Source of the DNA: Diaporthe sp. PMI_573
Taxonomy: Eukaryota > Ascomycota > Sordariomycetes > Diaporthales > Diaporthaceae
DNA length: 64,000 nt
Assembly: GCA_021399435.1 (NCBI GenBank)
Contig: JAJTUP010000005.1
Location: 1,364,001 to 1,428,000 of the forward strand
Direction: 5' to 3'
A model generated the notes under the pieces. The model did not search any database and was not told where the DNA came from. It saw only the letters and a list, made by a program, of their open reading frames with translations. Below, in pieces: positions 10,568-20,974 of the stretch. Within the stretch, counting starts at the first letter, position 1; each line of letters starts with the position of its first letter. The translations under genes were made by a program, and so were the position numbers.

Positions 10568-12268
10568 ATGTCGGACACGTCAATTCATGTCCTCTTGAGA
10601 CCAGAAGCCGATGAAACAGGCCGACTTGTCAGCCTCGATTTGACTATCACCATCCATGGCCTGTCATTTCAGCCTGGGAATAGTCTTTGCTCCTTCGGAC
10701 AACAAGGCGTGACCAAAGAACATCCAACATGGTACCCGTACTACATACCACATAATATCACGACGCTGTTCTCAGATGATAATGGGTCTCTAAACATCCA
10801 CGCCTCAGGCTCAGGCACCGACAAATACCTTATTGAGAGAGACACAAAAGGCGATGTGGTCGCTGCATGGAAAGTTCCAGTCTTTGAAAGGAACGGAATC
10901 GGTAGAACGAGCCCAGGTTCCGTCTGTGAGCTCCTTCGTGACCAATGTGGCATGATAGGGGTGGGGAAGTACTTCATCCCACAATTCCGCCTCGGTGACA
11001 AAGTCCCCATTACAACCGAGTGGGACCTGTCCAATTGTCCTCAAGGGACCAGAGCCGTGACCAGCTTCGGGGAAGGCCGGCAACGCATACAGTTTACGGG
11101 TGACCCTGACAGTCTTCTCGACTGCGTCTTTATGGCCGGGCCCATCAGAAGCCACACCGACGGTCCAAAATCACTTACATCACAAGATGAGGGTGCCTGT
11201 GGAACGTATTGGTTCGGTGACCTTCCTCCGAACTTGGATGCTATCATTGGTTATGCCGCCAACATCTTCCCACGCATGTCCGAGCACTTCAACGACCCAT
11301 CCGGCTCATACCGCACGTTCCTGCGGCGGGCCCCAAAGGGTTTCCAAGGCACAGCCTTCCGGTCGAGCAGCATCATAGAATACGACGCCTCGGTGAAGGA
11401 CGAGGACGACTGGGACCTCGTAAGGCTCCTCAACCGCACCATGGTATCCACCTGGGCCCGCCTCGACCCCGAGGACGACGGGGCCGCAAACGCGTGGTTC
11501 ACAGACGGCCTGGCGCTGCTGTACACCGTGTTTCTCCCCTTCCGCTTCGGCCAGCGCGGTCCGGATTACTTCCGTGCGACCGTCAATGCGTTCTTGTCGG
11601 CGTATTACACCAATCCGCTCGTCGCCGGCGGGCCGAACTCGGCCTCCAGGCCGTTGGACACACATGGGCTCAGCTGGTACGCGTCATCTGCAAAGGCGTA
11701 CCGCGCGTTCGTGTACATGCTGAAGATGGATGCGTTCACGAGGCGGGCGGCAGTTGCGGGAGGCTCGGACGTGCTGAGGCCGATGGATGAGCTCGTGCGT
11801 GAGCTGTTGGGTCGACGCCGGGCAGGTGAAAAGGTTCAGAAGAGGCACTGGCTGGAGGGTGTTGCACGCTGGCTTGGGAAAGACGAAGCCGAGAGATGCT
11901 TCCGTGAGATGCTCGACGAGGGCGGGAGGGTCAACGAGCTGGACGACATGTTGTCCAGCTTTGGGGCCAAATTTGGTCCTCAGCCTGTTGAACAGGAGGT
12001 GCTTGATTTCGGATTCGACCGGGAAAGTCTGGATATGGGAAATGTTGTGGGCGTGGAGGAGAACTCAAGGGCTTGGGAAGCAGGTCTGAGGAATGGTGAT
12101 AAGGTATCACGGCACTCCAGGCCCGAAGCTTGTGAGATTGATGTCGAGAAGAACCTCAGGCTAAGTGTTGAGAGGCGTGGGGACAAATTTGATTTTGACT
12201 ATTGGCCAAGATCGAGGGAGAAAGTAAGGTGCTGGCAGGTGCTAGAGGGAAAATATGAGCCGAAATAA
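10568..12268 (+). CDS. M61/PDZ-like protein lacking the zinc site
   Basis: A single exon of 566 residues from an ATG at 10568. The layout resembles glycyl-aminopeptidase-type M61 peptidases: a beta-rich N-terminal half, a helical middle and a PDZ-like segment near the C terminus (about residues 482-535, with 'AWEAGLRNGDKV'). In M61 enzymes a HExxH zinc motif precedes a 'WFxEG' helix. Here the region that aligns with HExxH reads 'RTMVSTW' (about residues 290-296), and the third ligand motif is 'WFTDG' (310-314). Both His and the Glu are absent, and Glu is Asp at the last site. I infer a non-catalytic homologue, perhaps a PDZ-containing binding protein. There is no signal peptide, so it is probably intracellular. 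The family assignment itself is moderate, resting on motif spacing. Confidence 0.7.
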   Translation: MSDTSIHVLLRPEADETGRLVSLDLTITIHGLSFQPGNSLCSFGQQGVTKEHPTWYPYYIPHNITTLFSDDNGSLNIHASGSGTDKYLIERDTKGDVVAAWKVPVFERNGIGRTSPGSVCELLRDQCGMIGVGKYFIPQFRLGDKVPITTEWDLSNCPQGTRAVTSFGEGRQRIQFTGDPDSLLDCVFMAGPIRSHTDGPKSLTSQDEGACGTYWFGDLPPNLDAIIGYAANIFPRMSEHFNDPSGSYRTFLRRAPKGFQGTAFRSSSIIEYDASVKDEDDWDLVRLLNRTMVSTWARLDPEDDGAANAWFTDGLALLYTVFLPFRFGQRGPDYFRATVNAFLSAYYTNPLVAGGPNSASRPLDTHGLSWYASSAKAYRAFVYMLKMDAFTRRAAVAGGSDVLRPMDELVRELLGRRRAGEKVQKRHWLEGVARWLGKDEAERCFREMLDEGGRVNELDDMLSSFGAKFGPQPVEQEVLDFGFDRESLDMGNVVGVEENSRAWEAGLRNGDKVSRHSRPEACEIDVEKNLRLSVERRGDKFDFDYWPRSREKVRCWQVLEGKYEPK

Positions 12269-12367
12269 AGTTGAGTCGGCTGATCTCAGGCGGCACGAAT
12301 ATTTACGCAAGAGCGGTAAGGTTTCGAAGTAGAGAGAATAAGCCTCTTATACCTTGCTCTGATGTGC

Positions 12368-13130
12368 TCAATTACGGACAGAATCCCTAACTTTGGACAA
12401 GTGCAATTCCCCTTTGCGACCCCAGCCCTTCTGCTCTTTCGCAACATCAGGGCGAAACTGCTCATATATATGAAATGCTTTCGCGTCCAAATCGTCCTCC
12501 TTCCCCTTCCAATCTTGCAAAGCCTCAGTCATCGCGTCCTTTACTCTACCGTAAACGTTATCCGAGCCGTACTTCCTCACTACGCTGACCTCTCGTGTCG
12601 TCTTGGGCTTTCCCTTGACCATAACGCTGTTGTCCTTGATCGTCATAGGAAAACCCATAACCCTGACAGTTGGAAGGCCATCTCCTTTCTCCTTGCCCTG
12701 TTTGCCGGTAGCATCATCCTTTGACTGATGAGGCGGCGCGATGGTTCCAATCGACCGACCCTTGGAAATGGCTGTGATGGATGATATGCTGCTTCCTATG
12801 CTGAGGCACAGATTCCAAGATAATTCTGGGTGTAGGAAGTGGGCAACACACGCACCCCAGAGCTCAAAAACCGGGGCGCGGATTAGTGATGATGGGTTTC
12901 TCGAGCTCGTTAGTGGGTTTCATCGATATTTCGGTCTGTCTGAGAGCATTGCTGTCCTGCGCCGAGTCTTTGGTGGTGCGAGAACGCTTTGCGGGCTTGA
13001 CGCCACCGGTCTCATCTTTATTGTCATCGGCAGCTTTGCGCTTCCTTGCTGCGGTGGTCTTCTCTGATGACTTAGACCCCGACTCGGCTGTGCCTTTCGC
13101 CGTAGCTGAGCGACTCTTGCGAGGAGGCAT
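12368..13130 (-). CDS. Basic, probably nuclear conserved protein
   Basis: Two exons, 13130-12872 and 12771-12368, joined by a 100-nt intron with a weak GTTTTT donor and a CACAG acceptor; the phases match and the product is 220 residues. The first ~65 residues are rich in Lys, Arg, Ser and Ala with a 'KRSR' cluster, suggesting a nuclear localisation signal. The C-terminal ~110 residues form a compact-looking unit containing 'VMGFPMTIKD', 'YGSDNVYGRV' and 'FHIYEQFRPD', the style of a conserved fungal domain, although I cannot name it. It ends convergently with the M61-like gene, about 100 bases away. Function unknown; a chromatin or nucleolar role is only an inference from composition. Confidence 0.75.
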
Positions 13131-16100
13131 ACTGGAAGCACCGAATGGCTCGAGTAGTCAAGACTGTAGTAACTAAGGCTCAATGCTATGGCCCAGGAAG
13201 CAGCGCCTCTGCCCGAAGAGGAGCTATCGCAGTTTTGATGCCGCAGCAAGCCATCAGGCTGATGTCACGGTGTCAAGCTGCTCATGTGCAACAATCAAAC
13301 ATATATGCGTCTCATTTTGACATTGGTCAGTCTCGTATTTGGAATCATGTAAGCCTGGCACATATTTACTTCGGCTAGAGTTGAGCACTGTTTTTTCACT
13401 GGAGCTTCATGCAATCGAAATGGCCAAGCAATCTAGACATCATGAATGGCACGATAGGCCGCGAGTTAGATCTTATTCGCGGACAGGTTTGAAGCCAAAA
13501 GACCGTCCAGACCTTTTGGTGAAGTCTGTTTGTTCCTAGTATTTTTTCCTGGCAAGATAGCATGTGGCTGAAATGCAAGTATCTGTTACGCAACAAACCT
13601 GTTGTCATGGTATCGTGTGCACCTCTAGGGCTATGCAGTACCTCATCGCAAATACTCCGACCCGTGCTCCGCCAGATTGACACACGTGTTGGAGAAGTAC
13701 AAGGCTTACTCGGTTGTGCAATGTGCCCGGGTATCCAATTCACCTTTCCGAAGTTCACCGAGGATACTGTCAAGTCCATATACTTTCCAAATGCATAATT
13801 AGATGTTCTGGACGATTGATGACATAACTGGTGAATCGCATCGTTGGTTGCATGTGATGAGGGATCAATGGATCATGATCTATAGCATTCGGTCATCACT
13901 CTGAACCGTGTCAGCGTTAGCATGCCACATGTACTTCGAATTGATACGAGCAGCATTGTGGGCCAGGACCTCGAAATGGCCGGGGCATCCGCGCGGACAC
14001 GGTGAATTCGATGTTGGTTTTGTTATTTCCGAGGCAAGATACGAAACTCCGTTCTGTGCTTGTACACTATACGTCATGATGCAAGGTCTAGGGAAAGAAG
14101 GTTGAAGAAGATCAATCTGATAAGATTCGCGGGAAGCAGGATCATACGACACCTCGGAACCGAAACGTGCCTCTTCGGCCCCAAGATCTGGGGGTCAGAG
14201 ATCAAAGCAAGAGCCAGATGGATGAGACCCCGATTTCCCCGCAAAATGGCGAACAGGGCTTGCAGGCACAGCTCGGTGCGCCGAGTCGGGCTCGGGAACG
14301 GGCTTCGCGAAGGCCGTTGAGCCCGCGTCAGACGGACAGACCAGACAAGCCGGTCCCTGAGGCTAGCGGGAGGATCTGTGCTGCCCTGCCAGGCTGTTCT
14401 GGCTGTCAGGCTCACTGGCAGACGGGCTGAGTTGATTGAGATCGGCGAGAAATTCTCGCTGCAGGTCCAGATGACCGACCGTTGTACAGGTTTTGGATGA
14501 TCTCCCCTGTTGCAGGTTGATGCTGAATTATGTTCTGTGCTCTGGGGTTGGTGCAGGATTCCCAGCGACCGCAGCAAAAAAGCAAGCATATTGTCTGAGA
14601 CACATCCTTCATGGCCCTTCAAAAGTCGATTCTGTTACAGCTGTCAATGCACCTCGGGCCAGGTTTCTGCTAATGTGGCCCATTATAGTGGTGGGTGATG
14701 TGTAACGGGGACTCTCACAGGACAGGTTCCGTGGTTCCCTCTGACAGAGATGGGGCACACCCTCATTCCCAGGCGGCTGGGCTCGTGCCGTGCATCCCTC
14801 CGGCTTCTTCCTGGGGGCAGACACCGGGCTGCCAATGGGGAAGCCAGCCGGACGTCTGTCAGCCACTGGATTGCAGTGCCCGGCATGCTGGGTAACCCCA
14901 CGCACGGAGGGCAGTCCTGACAGGCCTGACGGGAACCCCCCTGTAGCGAGAGAGATGCGGTGCCGGCTTCTTTTCTTCGCTAGAAGACGCAGGAAACGCG
15001 CTAGGGCGGGATTGCAAGTGGCAGCGGCGCAGCGCGTCCGAAGCTTCCGTATGCCGCAAAGTTCAGGCCAAGACGACTGGGCGATGATAGTCGTCATCAT
15101 CGAAGAGATTGTGGCAGCCTGACACACCCTGACTGCCTGAACACAGCCGGACAGCCTGGGGCATGTGCCTGCGGGGCCGGTGAGGACAGATTGACAATAA
15201 CAGGTTGCAAGCCCGCATGTGCACATGCAAATGGAGGGTCGTTGGTCACGGACAGATGGACGGTGGAGGGTGGGAGGTTTGGTCTCTAAGCGATCGAAGG
15301 ATACAGCCGGCACAGTACTGTAGTCGCGCCTCGCTCCCGTCTCTGCCCCGTTCTGTACAGAAAACCGGTCGTGGGGCGGAGAGGATTTCAAATACTGCAT
15401 CCACACTCGTATCAATGGGAGCCAATCGAGGAGACGGCATCCTGTGCTCTTGTCTCGATGCGGGAAATTGGAGTATTTTGTCTTCTTTTGTGTTCTTGTT
15501 GCTTCTTGTTGGACGAGGATGATGATGTTGTGTGGACATGCTCAGGTAGCCAGGTAGCCAGGAACCCAGGTACTCTAGGGAGGGAGCAATTGCACCTAGG
15601 ATGCTAGCACGAGTTAGCAGCCCCCAAGTGCCAACATGTGCAAAAGTCCGTAAAGTCCAGCGCGCAATATCTCATCCACAGGGCCTGAGAGCCTGCTTTA
15701 GCCTGCCACACTGGCCCTCTAGGGTTCCGAGTCCTCCCTGCGAGTGTTCCCGGGATGTTTTCATGCGGCCAATCAGCAACCTGGCAGACACGCTCCTACC
15801 CTGCCGACCCACCCACCGCCAGACCCCACAACAGGGTTTGGGAAGGAGCAACTACTGAACAGGGTACTGCCCGGTGCTTGCAGGCAAGAAAGAGTGCAAG
15901 CGTGTGACTCGTCGCCCTCTGGCTGTAAGTCGCAGGGCCCGATGCGATTTTGCATATCACTCTCCAAATTTCTCGCGCCTCTCGTCCGTCTGTTCCCCTA
16001 CCACTCTCCTCTACACTTCACAACTTCTCCCTTCTAACAGGTCAATACACCCTTTCTGAATAGCGCGTTTGTTTGATGTCTTGATTGGCATCAAATGAAC

Positions 16101-16458
16101 CTGCAGTTGCGCTTTCACTTTTTCCCCCGAGTAAGTTCAAGTCCAGCCCAGCCCAAACCCACTCTTCGTTTGTCTCGGTTCCACCCGAGTCCATGACGTT
16201 CTGTGTGAGTGTGTGCGAGTGTGTGTACCTCGAGAATGTTTTTTGTCGCCCGGCCAAAACGAAAAGTTTTGTTTGGTGCGGATCAGAAATTCAACATCGT
16301 CGAGGCGAGGCGAATCAACACACTTTCCTGCATGCAATTCCTCACGGCGGCCTCTTCGAGATCGACCCAAGGCAAAATCAAACAATTTGCTCAATGCACG
16401 TATCGCTGACCAGAGTTGCCCACATCCACAGTCCCCCCACTCTAAAGGCTTCACCTAA
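13131..16458. other. Long region without a confident gene
   Basis: About 3.3 kb between two divergent genes. Minus-strand open frames of 127, 182 and 268 codons lie at 13.4-13.8, 14.1-14.6 and 14.6-15.4 kb. Their translations are Arg/Ser/Pro-rich without a domain, signal peptide or membrane segment, and plus-strand frames of similar size overlap them, so I treat them as chance frames. The 16.0-16.45 kb part is pyrimidine-rich and is probably promoter and 5' leader of the PPR gene. An unrecognised non-coding transcript cannot be excluded. Confidence 0.45.
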
Positions 16459-19400
16459 ATGCCTGGATCTATCTACAACAACTTATACACGAACTTTATC
16501 CGTTCTGGGTTCACCAAGTCTTTCACCCACGGCTACGCACAGTCTGTCGTAGCTGCTACCCACCCTCATGTTCTAAACTCCCAGAACCGGCCGTCCTTTG
16601 CGGCCCGGAAACGCCAGACCACAACCCGCCTCAGTCGTCTCCAGCAGCTTCAGAGCGCCTTCCATACCAGCGCTCACCACTCCTCCGGCCTCCCGACCGA
16701 ACACCGGCACGAGAAGCTCGCCAACAACCATGGAGGACTGGATGCCTACTTCGAGAACCTCCAGAACAATGAGGCCGCTCAGGACTCCGACGAGGCCGAG
16801 TGGGTCCAGTTTCGCTTCCAGGACAAGATCGAATGGAAGCCCTCACCCGCTTCCATTCTGATTGGCTCTGAGGAGGCAAGAACACTCGAGGCAAAGGAGG
16901 CCGATGAGGATGGCGTCAGCGTGTCCGCCTTCTCGGAAGAGGAGCAGGCCGCCCTCGCCCACATCGATGCTGCCCTTTCCAAGGAAATCGAGGCCAGGCA
17001 ACATGTAGACGCCGAGCACGTCGGCGTGTCGAGGGTACCCACACCCGCCCCTGAACAGGCCGCTGAGCCTCTCTCGCCGGCAAGCGTCGCCCGTTCCGTC
17101 ACACCACCGATCGATCCACAATCCCAGAGCTACGCGGACCATCTAACCAAGCTCTCGGAGGCTGGACGATATGCCGAAATCCCAGCTGTCTTCGAGGCCA
17201 TGCTGGTGACCAGCATACAGCCCTTGGCCACCTCTTACAATGCGCTTCTCATGGCCGCCATTCACCTCCCGGCCGAGAAGATTGAGATTGTCTCCAAGGC
17301 GCTGGACGTTTACACCGACATGATGCGCCGAAAGGTTGCACCAGACAGCGACACTTACAACATCCTTGTCGGTCTGCTGGCCGCCCGATCACTCGAGGTC
17401 TCTTCTTTGAAGAAGAGGCTCGAGGATAAGCGCGCTCGTTATGGCGGTATGGATGAGCCTGGGAAGTTCATGTTCGCGTCCTCCGAGCTTGAGCACGCCA
17501 TCCTCTCCGAGGATGACCGGCTGGACTTGGCCATCAAGCTCTTCAAGAACTCCGTTTCTTGCCAGCGGGATGTGTTTTCACCCGAGACGTACCACCAGCT
17601 GATCTCAGCATGCGCTCAGTCTGGCCGCGTCTCCGACATGCTCCATCTCTACGAGCACATGGAGACCAACAAGGCCACGCCATTTGCTGCGACATTCCCA
17701 GCGATGATCACTGCTTTTGCTAACTGCGGAGACCTGGTCAGCGCTGTGGAGTGCTATAGCGAATACCGGACCCTTGCCATCGCCAACGACAACGGGGAGG
17801 CCACGCTGAAGGATCGTCTCGATGCTCAGGTGTATGCATCAGTCATCAACGCCTACATCGTCTCGGATAAGCTTGAAGGTGCCATGAAGTTCTACAAGAA
17901 GATTGTGCAGGAGTATGGCGTGCGTGCTGCAAGTATCAAAGACGCCATCATTAGCCTGGGTTTCGTCAAGGGTCTGGTTCACCGGGGAGTCTATTATGAA
18001 GCTCTCCGCTGGGCTCAGGCCATCGAGGACGAGACACGGGCCCAGTCTATGGCCGAGCTCACGGTGTCTTCGGCGGACAATGGCGACAAGCACACGGCCA
18101 TCGCTGCGTTTGCGAACATCCCCATCAACTTCAACGGCATCGCCAGTCCTGCAAGTGCCCTTCTCGCACTAAGCATTCGTGGTGGTGAGGTGATGGAAGC
18201 ATGGCGATATTGGCAGATTCTCAGCAGTCCCGACACTGTCGTGGATGCGTCGTTCATCGAGCCCACCGCTATGTTCGCCGTGGCACTGATTGGCTCTGGA
18301 CAGGTTGTCGAAGGCCTGAACGAGGCCGAGGCGATGTTCCACCGGATACGCTCATCTAAACCGGATGATGCACAGCTGGTAGCCGAGGTCGAGGAGGGCA
18401 TGGACTTTGTCTCACGCTACATGACTTCTCGAGCCATCACCGATCCCCGAGAGTCGGCCGCTTCACAGACTAGTGCCCCCTCACCTTACCAATCAGCCCC
18501 TTCCGTCTCCAGTTACGAAGACACGTTCGATCCATATGCGCATAATACTGACTTCAAGGGCTCGTCGCTCATATCTGATGAGCTTGAAGGTGCTCACGGT
18601 CGCAAGGGTCCTAAGCTGAATGATGCGCTTGCCCGGTTCCGCAACATCCGCCGAGCTGGTCGCCACCCCCGGTACATCACTTATGCCAAGCTCATCTCGG
18701 CCGCTGCCCGCGAGGGGAAAATGGAGACTTGCAACGACATTCTGAACATGGCTCGCACTGATGTTCCATTGCTGCCTCAATATGCCGTTGTTCGTTACGG
18801 TTGGTCATCGATCCTGGACTCAATGGTGGGTGCCTGCCTCAGCCTGGGCTACAGAGGCCACGCCGAGCAATACCACCAAGAGCTATTGGACATGGGCGCA
18901 ACACCATCTGCCAACACCTTCGGTCTGTACATCACCACGCTCAAGGAGTCTACCAAGACCTTTGACGAGGCTTCCGAGGCGGTCAAGATCTTCCACCGCG
19001 CCAAGGCCGAGGGCGTCGAGCCGAGTTCCTTCCTCTACAACGCCCTCATCGGTAAGCTCGGCAAGGCTCGCCGCATCGACGACTGTCTATTCTTCTTTGC
19101 TGAGATGCGCGCACTTGGTATTAAGCCGACCTCCGTCACATATGGCACCATTGTCAACGCCCTCTGCCGAGTGTCCGACATCAAGTTCGCCGAGGAGCTC
19201 TTCGATGAGATGGAGGCAATGCCAAACTATAAGGCTCGTCCTGCACCATACAACAGCATGATGCAGTTCTTCCTGACCACCAAGCGCGACAAGTCCAAGG
19301 TCCTGGCATATTATGCACGCATGAAGGCCAGGGGCATCTCGCCCACTGCGCACACTTACAAGCTGCTTGTTGATACTCACGCGACTCTTGAGCCTGTGGA

Positions 19401-19944
19401 CATGCAGGCTGCAGAATCCGTTCTGGCCAGCATTCGCGCCAGCGGTGGCAAGCCCGAGCCCGTGCACTTTGCTTCCCTGATCCACGCCCGTGGTTGTGTC
19501 TTGCACGACATGGCTGCGGCTCGGAAAACCTTCGATCAAGTCATCAATGATCGCAGTATCACTGCGACGGCATCCCTCTTCCAGGCATTGTTCGAGAGTA
19601 TGGTGGCCAACCACTGTGTTTCCGACACTGAACCGCTTCTCATGGAGATGCGTCGACGGAAAGTCGAGCTGACCCCTTACATTGCCAACACTCTGATCCA
19701 CGGATGGGCTTCCGAGGGCAACATCGCCCGTGCTGAGGACATCTATGGTGCCGTTGGACGTGACCGACGCGAGCCGAGTACGTACGAAGCAATGACTCGC
19801 GCATATCTCGCCGTTGAGGATAGGGAGAAGGCGAGATACGTCGTCTCCGAGATGATGGGACGGGGCTACCCCAGCGCCGTCGTCGGGAAGGTGGTGGAGC
19901 TTGTGGGTGGCGGTGAGCAGGAGGCTGCAGTTGCAGCTGTTTGA
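16459..19944 (+). CDS. Mitochondrial pentatricopeptide (PPR) repeat protein
   Basis: A single exon of 1161 residues. The start is fixed by an in-frame TAA directly before the ATG. The first ~75 residues are rich in Arg, Ser, Thr and aromatic residues and lack acids, as expected for a mitochondrial targeting presequence. From about residue 220 onward the protein is helical with many PPR-type units such as 'TSYNALLMAAI', 'DTYNILVGLL', 'SFLYNALIGKLGKA' and 'VTYGTIVNALC', separated by a Ser/Pro-rich linker near residues 660-700. Fungal proteins of this size and layout (the CYA-5/PPR4 type) bind mitochondrial mRNA and support its stability or translation. The target RNA cannot be read from the sequence, so I give no symbol. 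Role in mitochondrial RNA metabolism is likely. Confidence 0.9.
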   Translation: MPGSIYNNLYTNFIRSGFTKSFTHGYAQSVVAATHPHVLNSQNRPSFAARKRQTTTRLSRLQQLQSAFHTSAHHSSGLPTEHRHEKLANNHGGLDAYFENLQNNEAAQDSDEAEWVQFRFQDKIEWKPSPASILIGSEEARTLEAKEADEDGVSVSAFSEEEQAALAHIDAALSKEIEARQHVDAEHVGVSRVPTPAPEQAAEPLSPASVARSVTPPIDPQSQSYADHLTKLSEAGRYAEIPAVFEAMLVTSIQPLATSYNALLMAAIHLPAEKIEIVSKALDVYTDMMRRKVAPDSDTYNILVGLLAARSLEVSSLKKRLEDKRARYGGMDEPGKFMFASSELEHAILSEDDRLDLAIKLFKNSVSCQRDVFSPETYHQLISACAQSGRVSDMLHLYEHMETNKATPFAATFPAMITAFANCGDLVSAVECYSEYRTLAIANDNGEATLKDRLDAQVYASVINAYIVSDKLEGAMKFYKKIVQEYGVRAASIKDAIISLGFVKGLVHRGVYYEALRWAQAIEDETRAQSMAELTVSSADNGDKHTAIAAFANIPINFNGIASPASALLALSIRGGEVMEAWRYWQILSSPDTVVDASFIEPTAMFAVALIGSGQVVEGLNEAEAMFHRIRSSKPDDAQLVAEVEEGMDFVSRYMTSRAITDPRESAASQTSAPSPYQSAPSVSSYEDTFDPYAHNTDFKGSSLISDELEGAHGRKGPKLNDALARFRNIRRAGRHPRYITYAKLISAAAREGKMETCNDILNMARTDVPLLPQYAVVRYGWSSILDSMVGACLSLGYRGHAEQYHQELLDMGATPSANTFGLYITTLKESTKTFDEASEAVKIFHRAKAEGVEPSSFLYNALIGKLGKARRIDDCLFFFAEMRALGIKPTSVTYGTIVNALCRVSDIKFAEELFDEMEAMPNYKARPAPYNSMMQFFLTTKRDKSKVLAYYARMKARGISPTAHTYKLLVDTHATLEPVDMQAAESVLASIRASGGKPEPVHFASLIHARGCVLHDMAAARKTFDQVINDRSITATASLFQALFESMVANHCVSDTEPLLMEMRRRKVELTPYIANTLIHGWASEGNIARAEDIYGAVGRDRREPSTYEAMTRAYLAVEDREKARYVVSEMMGRGYPSAVVGKVVELVGGGEQEAAVAAV

Positions 19945-20974
19945 GTTGCCTGCTCCAAACACATATTAACTCCATCGCTCTTGTTTTTCTATTTCCTTTG
20001 TGTCGCGCCTCTGATTTACCGTCTTGTTTGATACCCCTTGATACGGTGCGTGGAACAACAATTGGGGAATGATGACGGACGAGAAACAATGTCCGGTGGA
20101 CGTACAAGAGCAGAGGGGTGTCTGTGTGACCACGAGGCCGGCACGTGTTGGCTATTTCTTTACTGTCCTATTTCCTATGTCTTGTCATCACAGCGGGCGT
20201 TGGTATTGTGTTGAAAATCGGTTCAAACGGCCGCGCCCACGAGGCATGCTGGCTGATGGATGACCTAGGATGGAATGGTCTGTTTGGGCGGTTGGGTCTG
20301 GTTGCCCAACCTGGTGAGGGTATTGTCGTGCACAAACGGAAGGGATGTCCGGCATGGGACGATGTTGTTTTTGTTTTTCGAAGCAGTTGAGGCACGATCT
20401 TCCTGCTCGCATCTGTCGCCAATGGCGGCATATAGACAAATCTCTACTCTGCATATCAGCAAGAAAAAGACATGGACATATTACACGAGCGGTGGCGAAC
20501 GGAATGGAATTTTGGGCATGGCGGCTGGTCTCGGGTCGGTTGGTCGGTCATCATCTGGATGGGAGGACTTCACGGCAAGCATCTAGAGATGATGTTCAGA
20601 TGCTGGACAGGGCATGTCGCCTTTGTATATTACATAGAGCCATCGCTGATAATGATAAATGTCCAACGGCAAGTTGGATTTTGTCCAATTACATGTCTTC
20701 AGGAACTGTCAAGCTTTTATGCTCGTAACCATCATTGCCTCGAGTTCAGACAGGCAGTGTACATGGCCACAAAGTTTGTGCGTGGTGGAGAGATCACGTA
20801 CATTATTGTGGCCCGTGGGAGACGAGTGCGTGAAGGACAAAACGGCTTATGGTCGCCCTCAATTTGGTCCTCATGGGGCGGTCTGAACAGCGTTGAATAT
20901 CTATGCACTGGGTAACTTGTTTATTATTAAGAGACAGAAAAACATCATCGCTAATTTTGCTATTTCCACTCCTC
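19945..20974. other. Intergenic between convergent genes
   Basis: About 1 kb between the stop codons of the PPR and DBP7 genes, likely made of two 3' untranslated regions. Plus-strand frames of up to 147 codons are present but overlap in all frames and contain no domain. No RNA gene or mobile element is visible. Confidence 0.45.

Noticed and set aside
14609..15415. 268-codon minus-strand frame in the long spacer
   Set aside because: Arg/Ser/Pro-rich with scattered Cys, no domain or signal peptide, and overlapped by plus-strand frames of similar length.
19087..19962. 291-codon minus-strand frame opposite the PPR gene
   Set aside because: Antisense of PPR repeats, no family resemblance, no start context.
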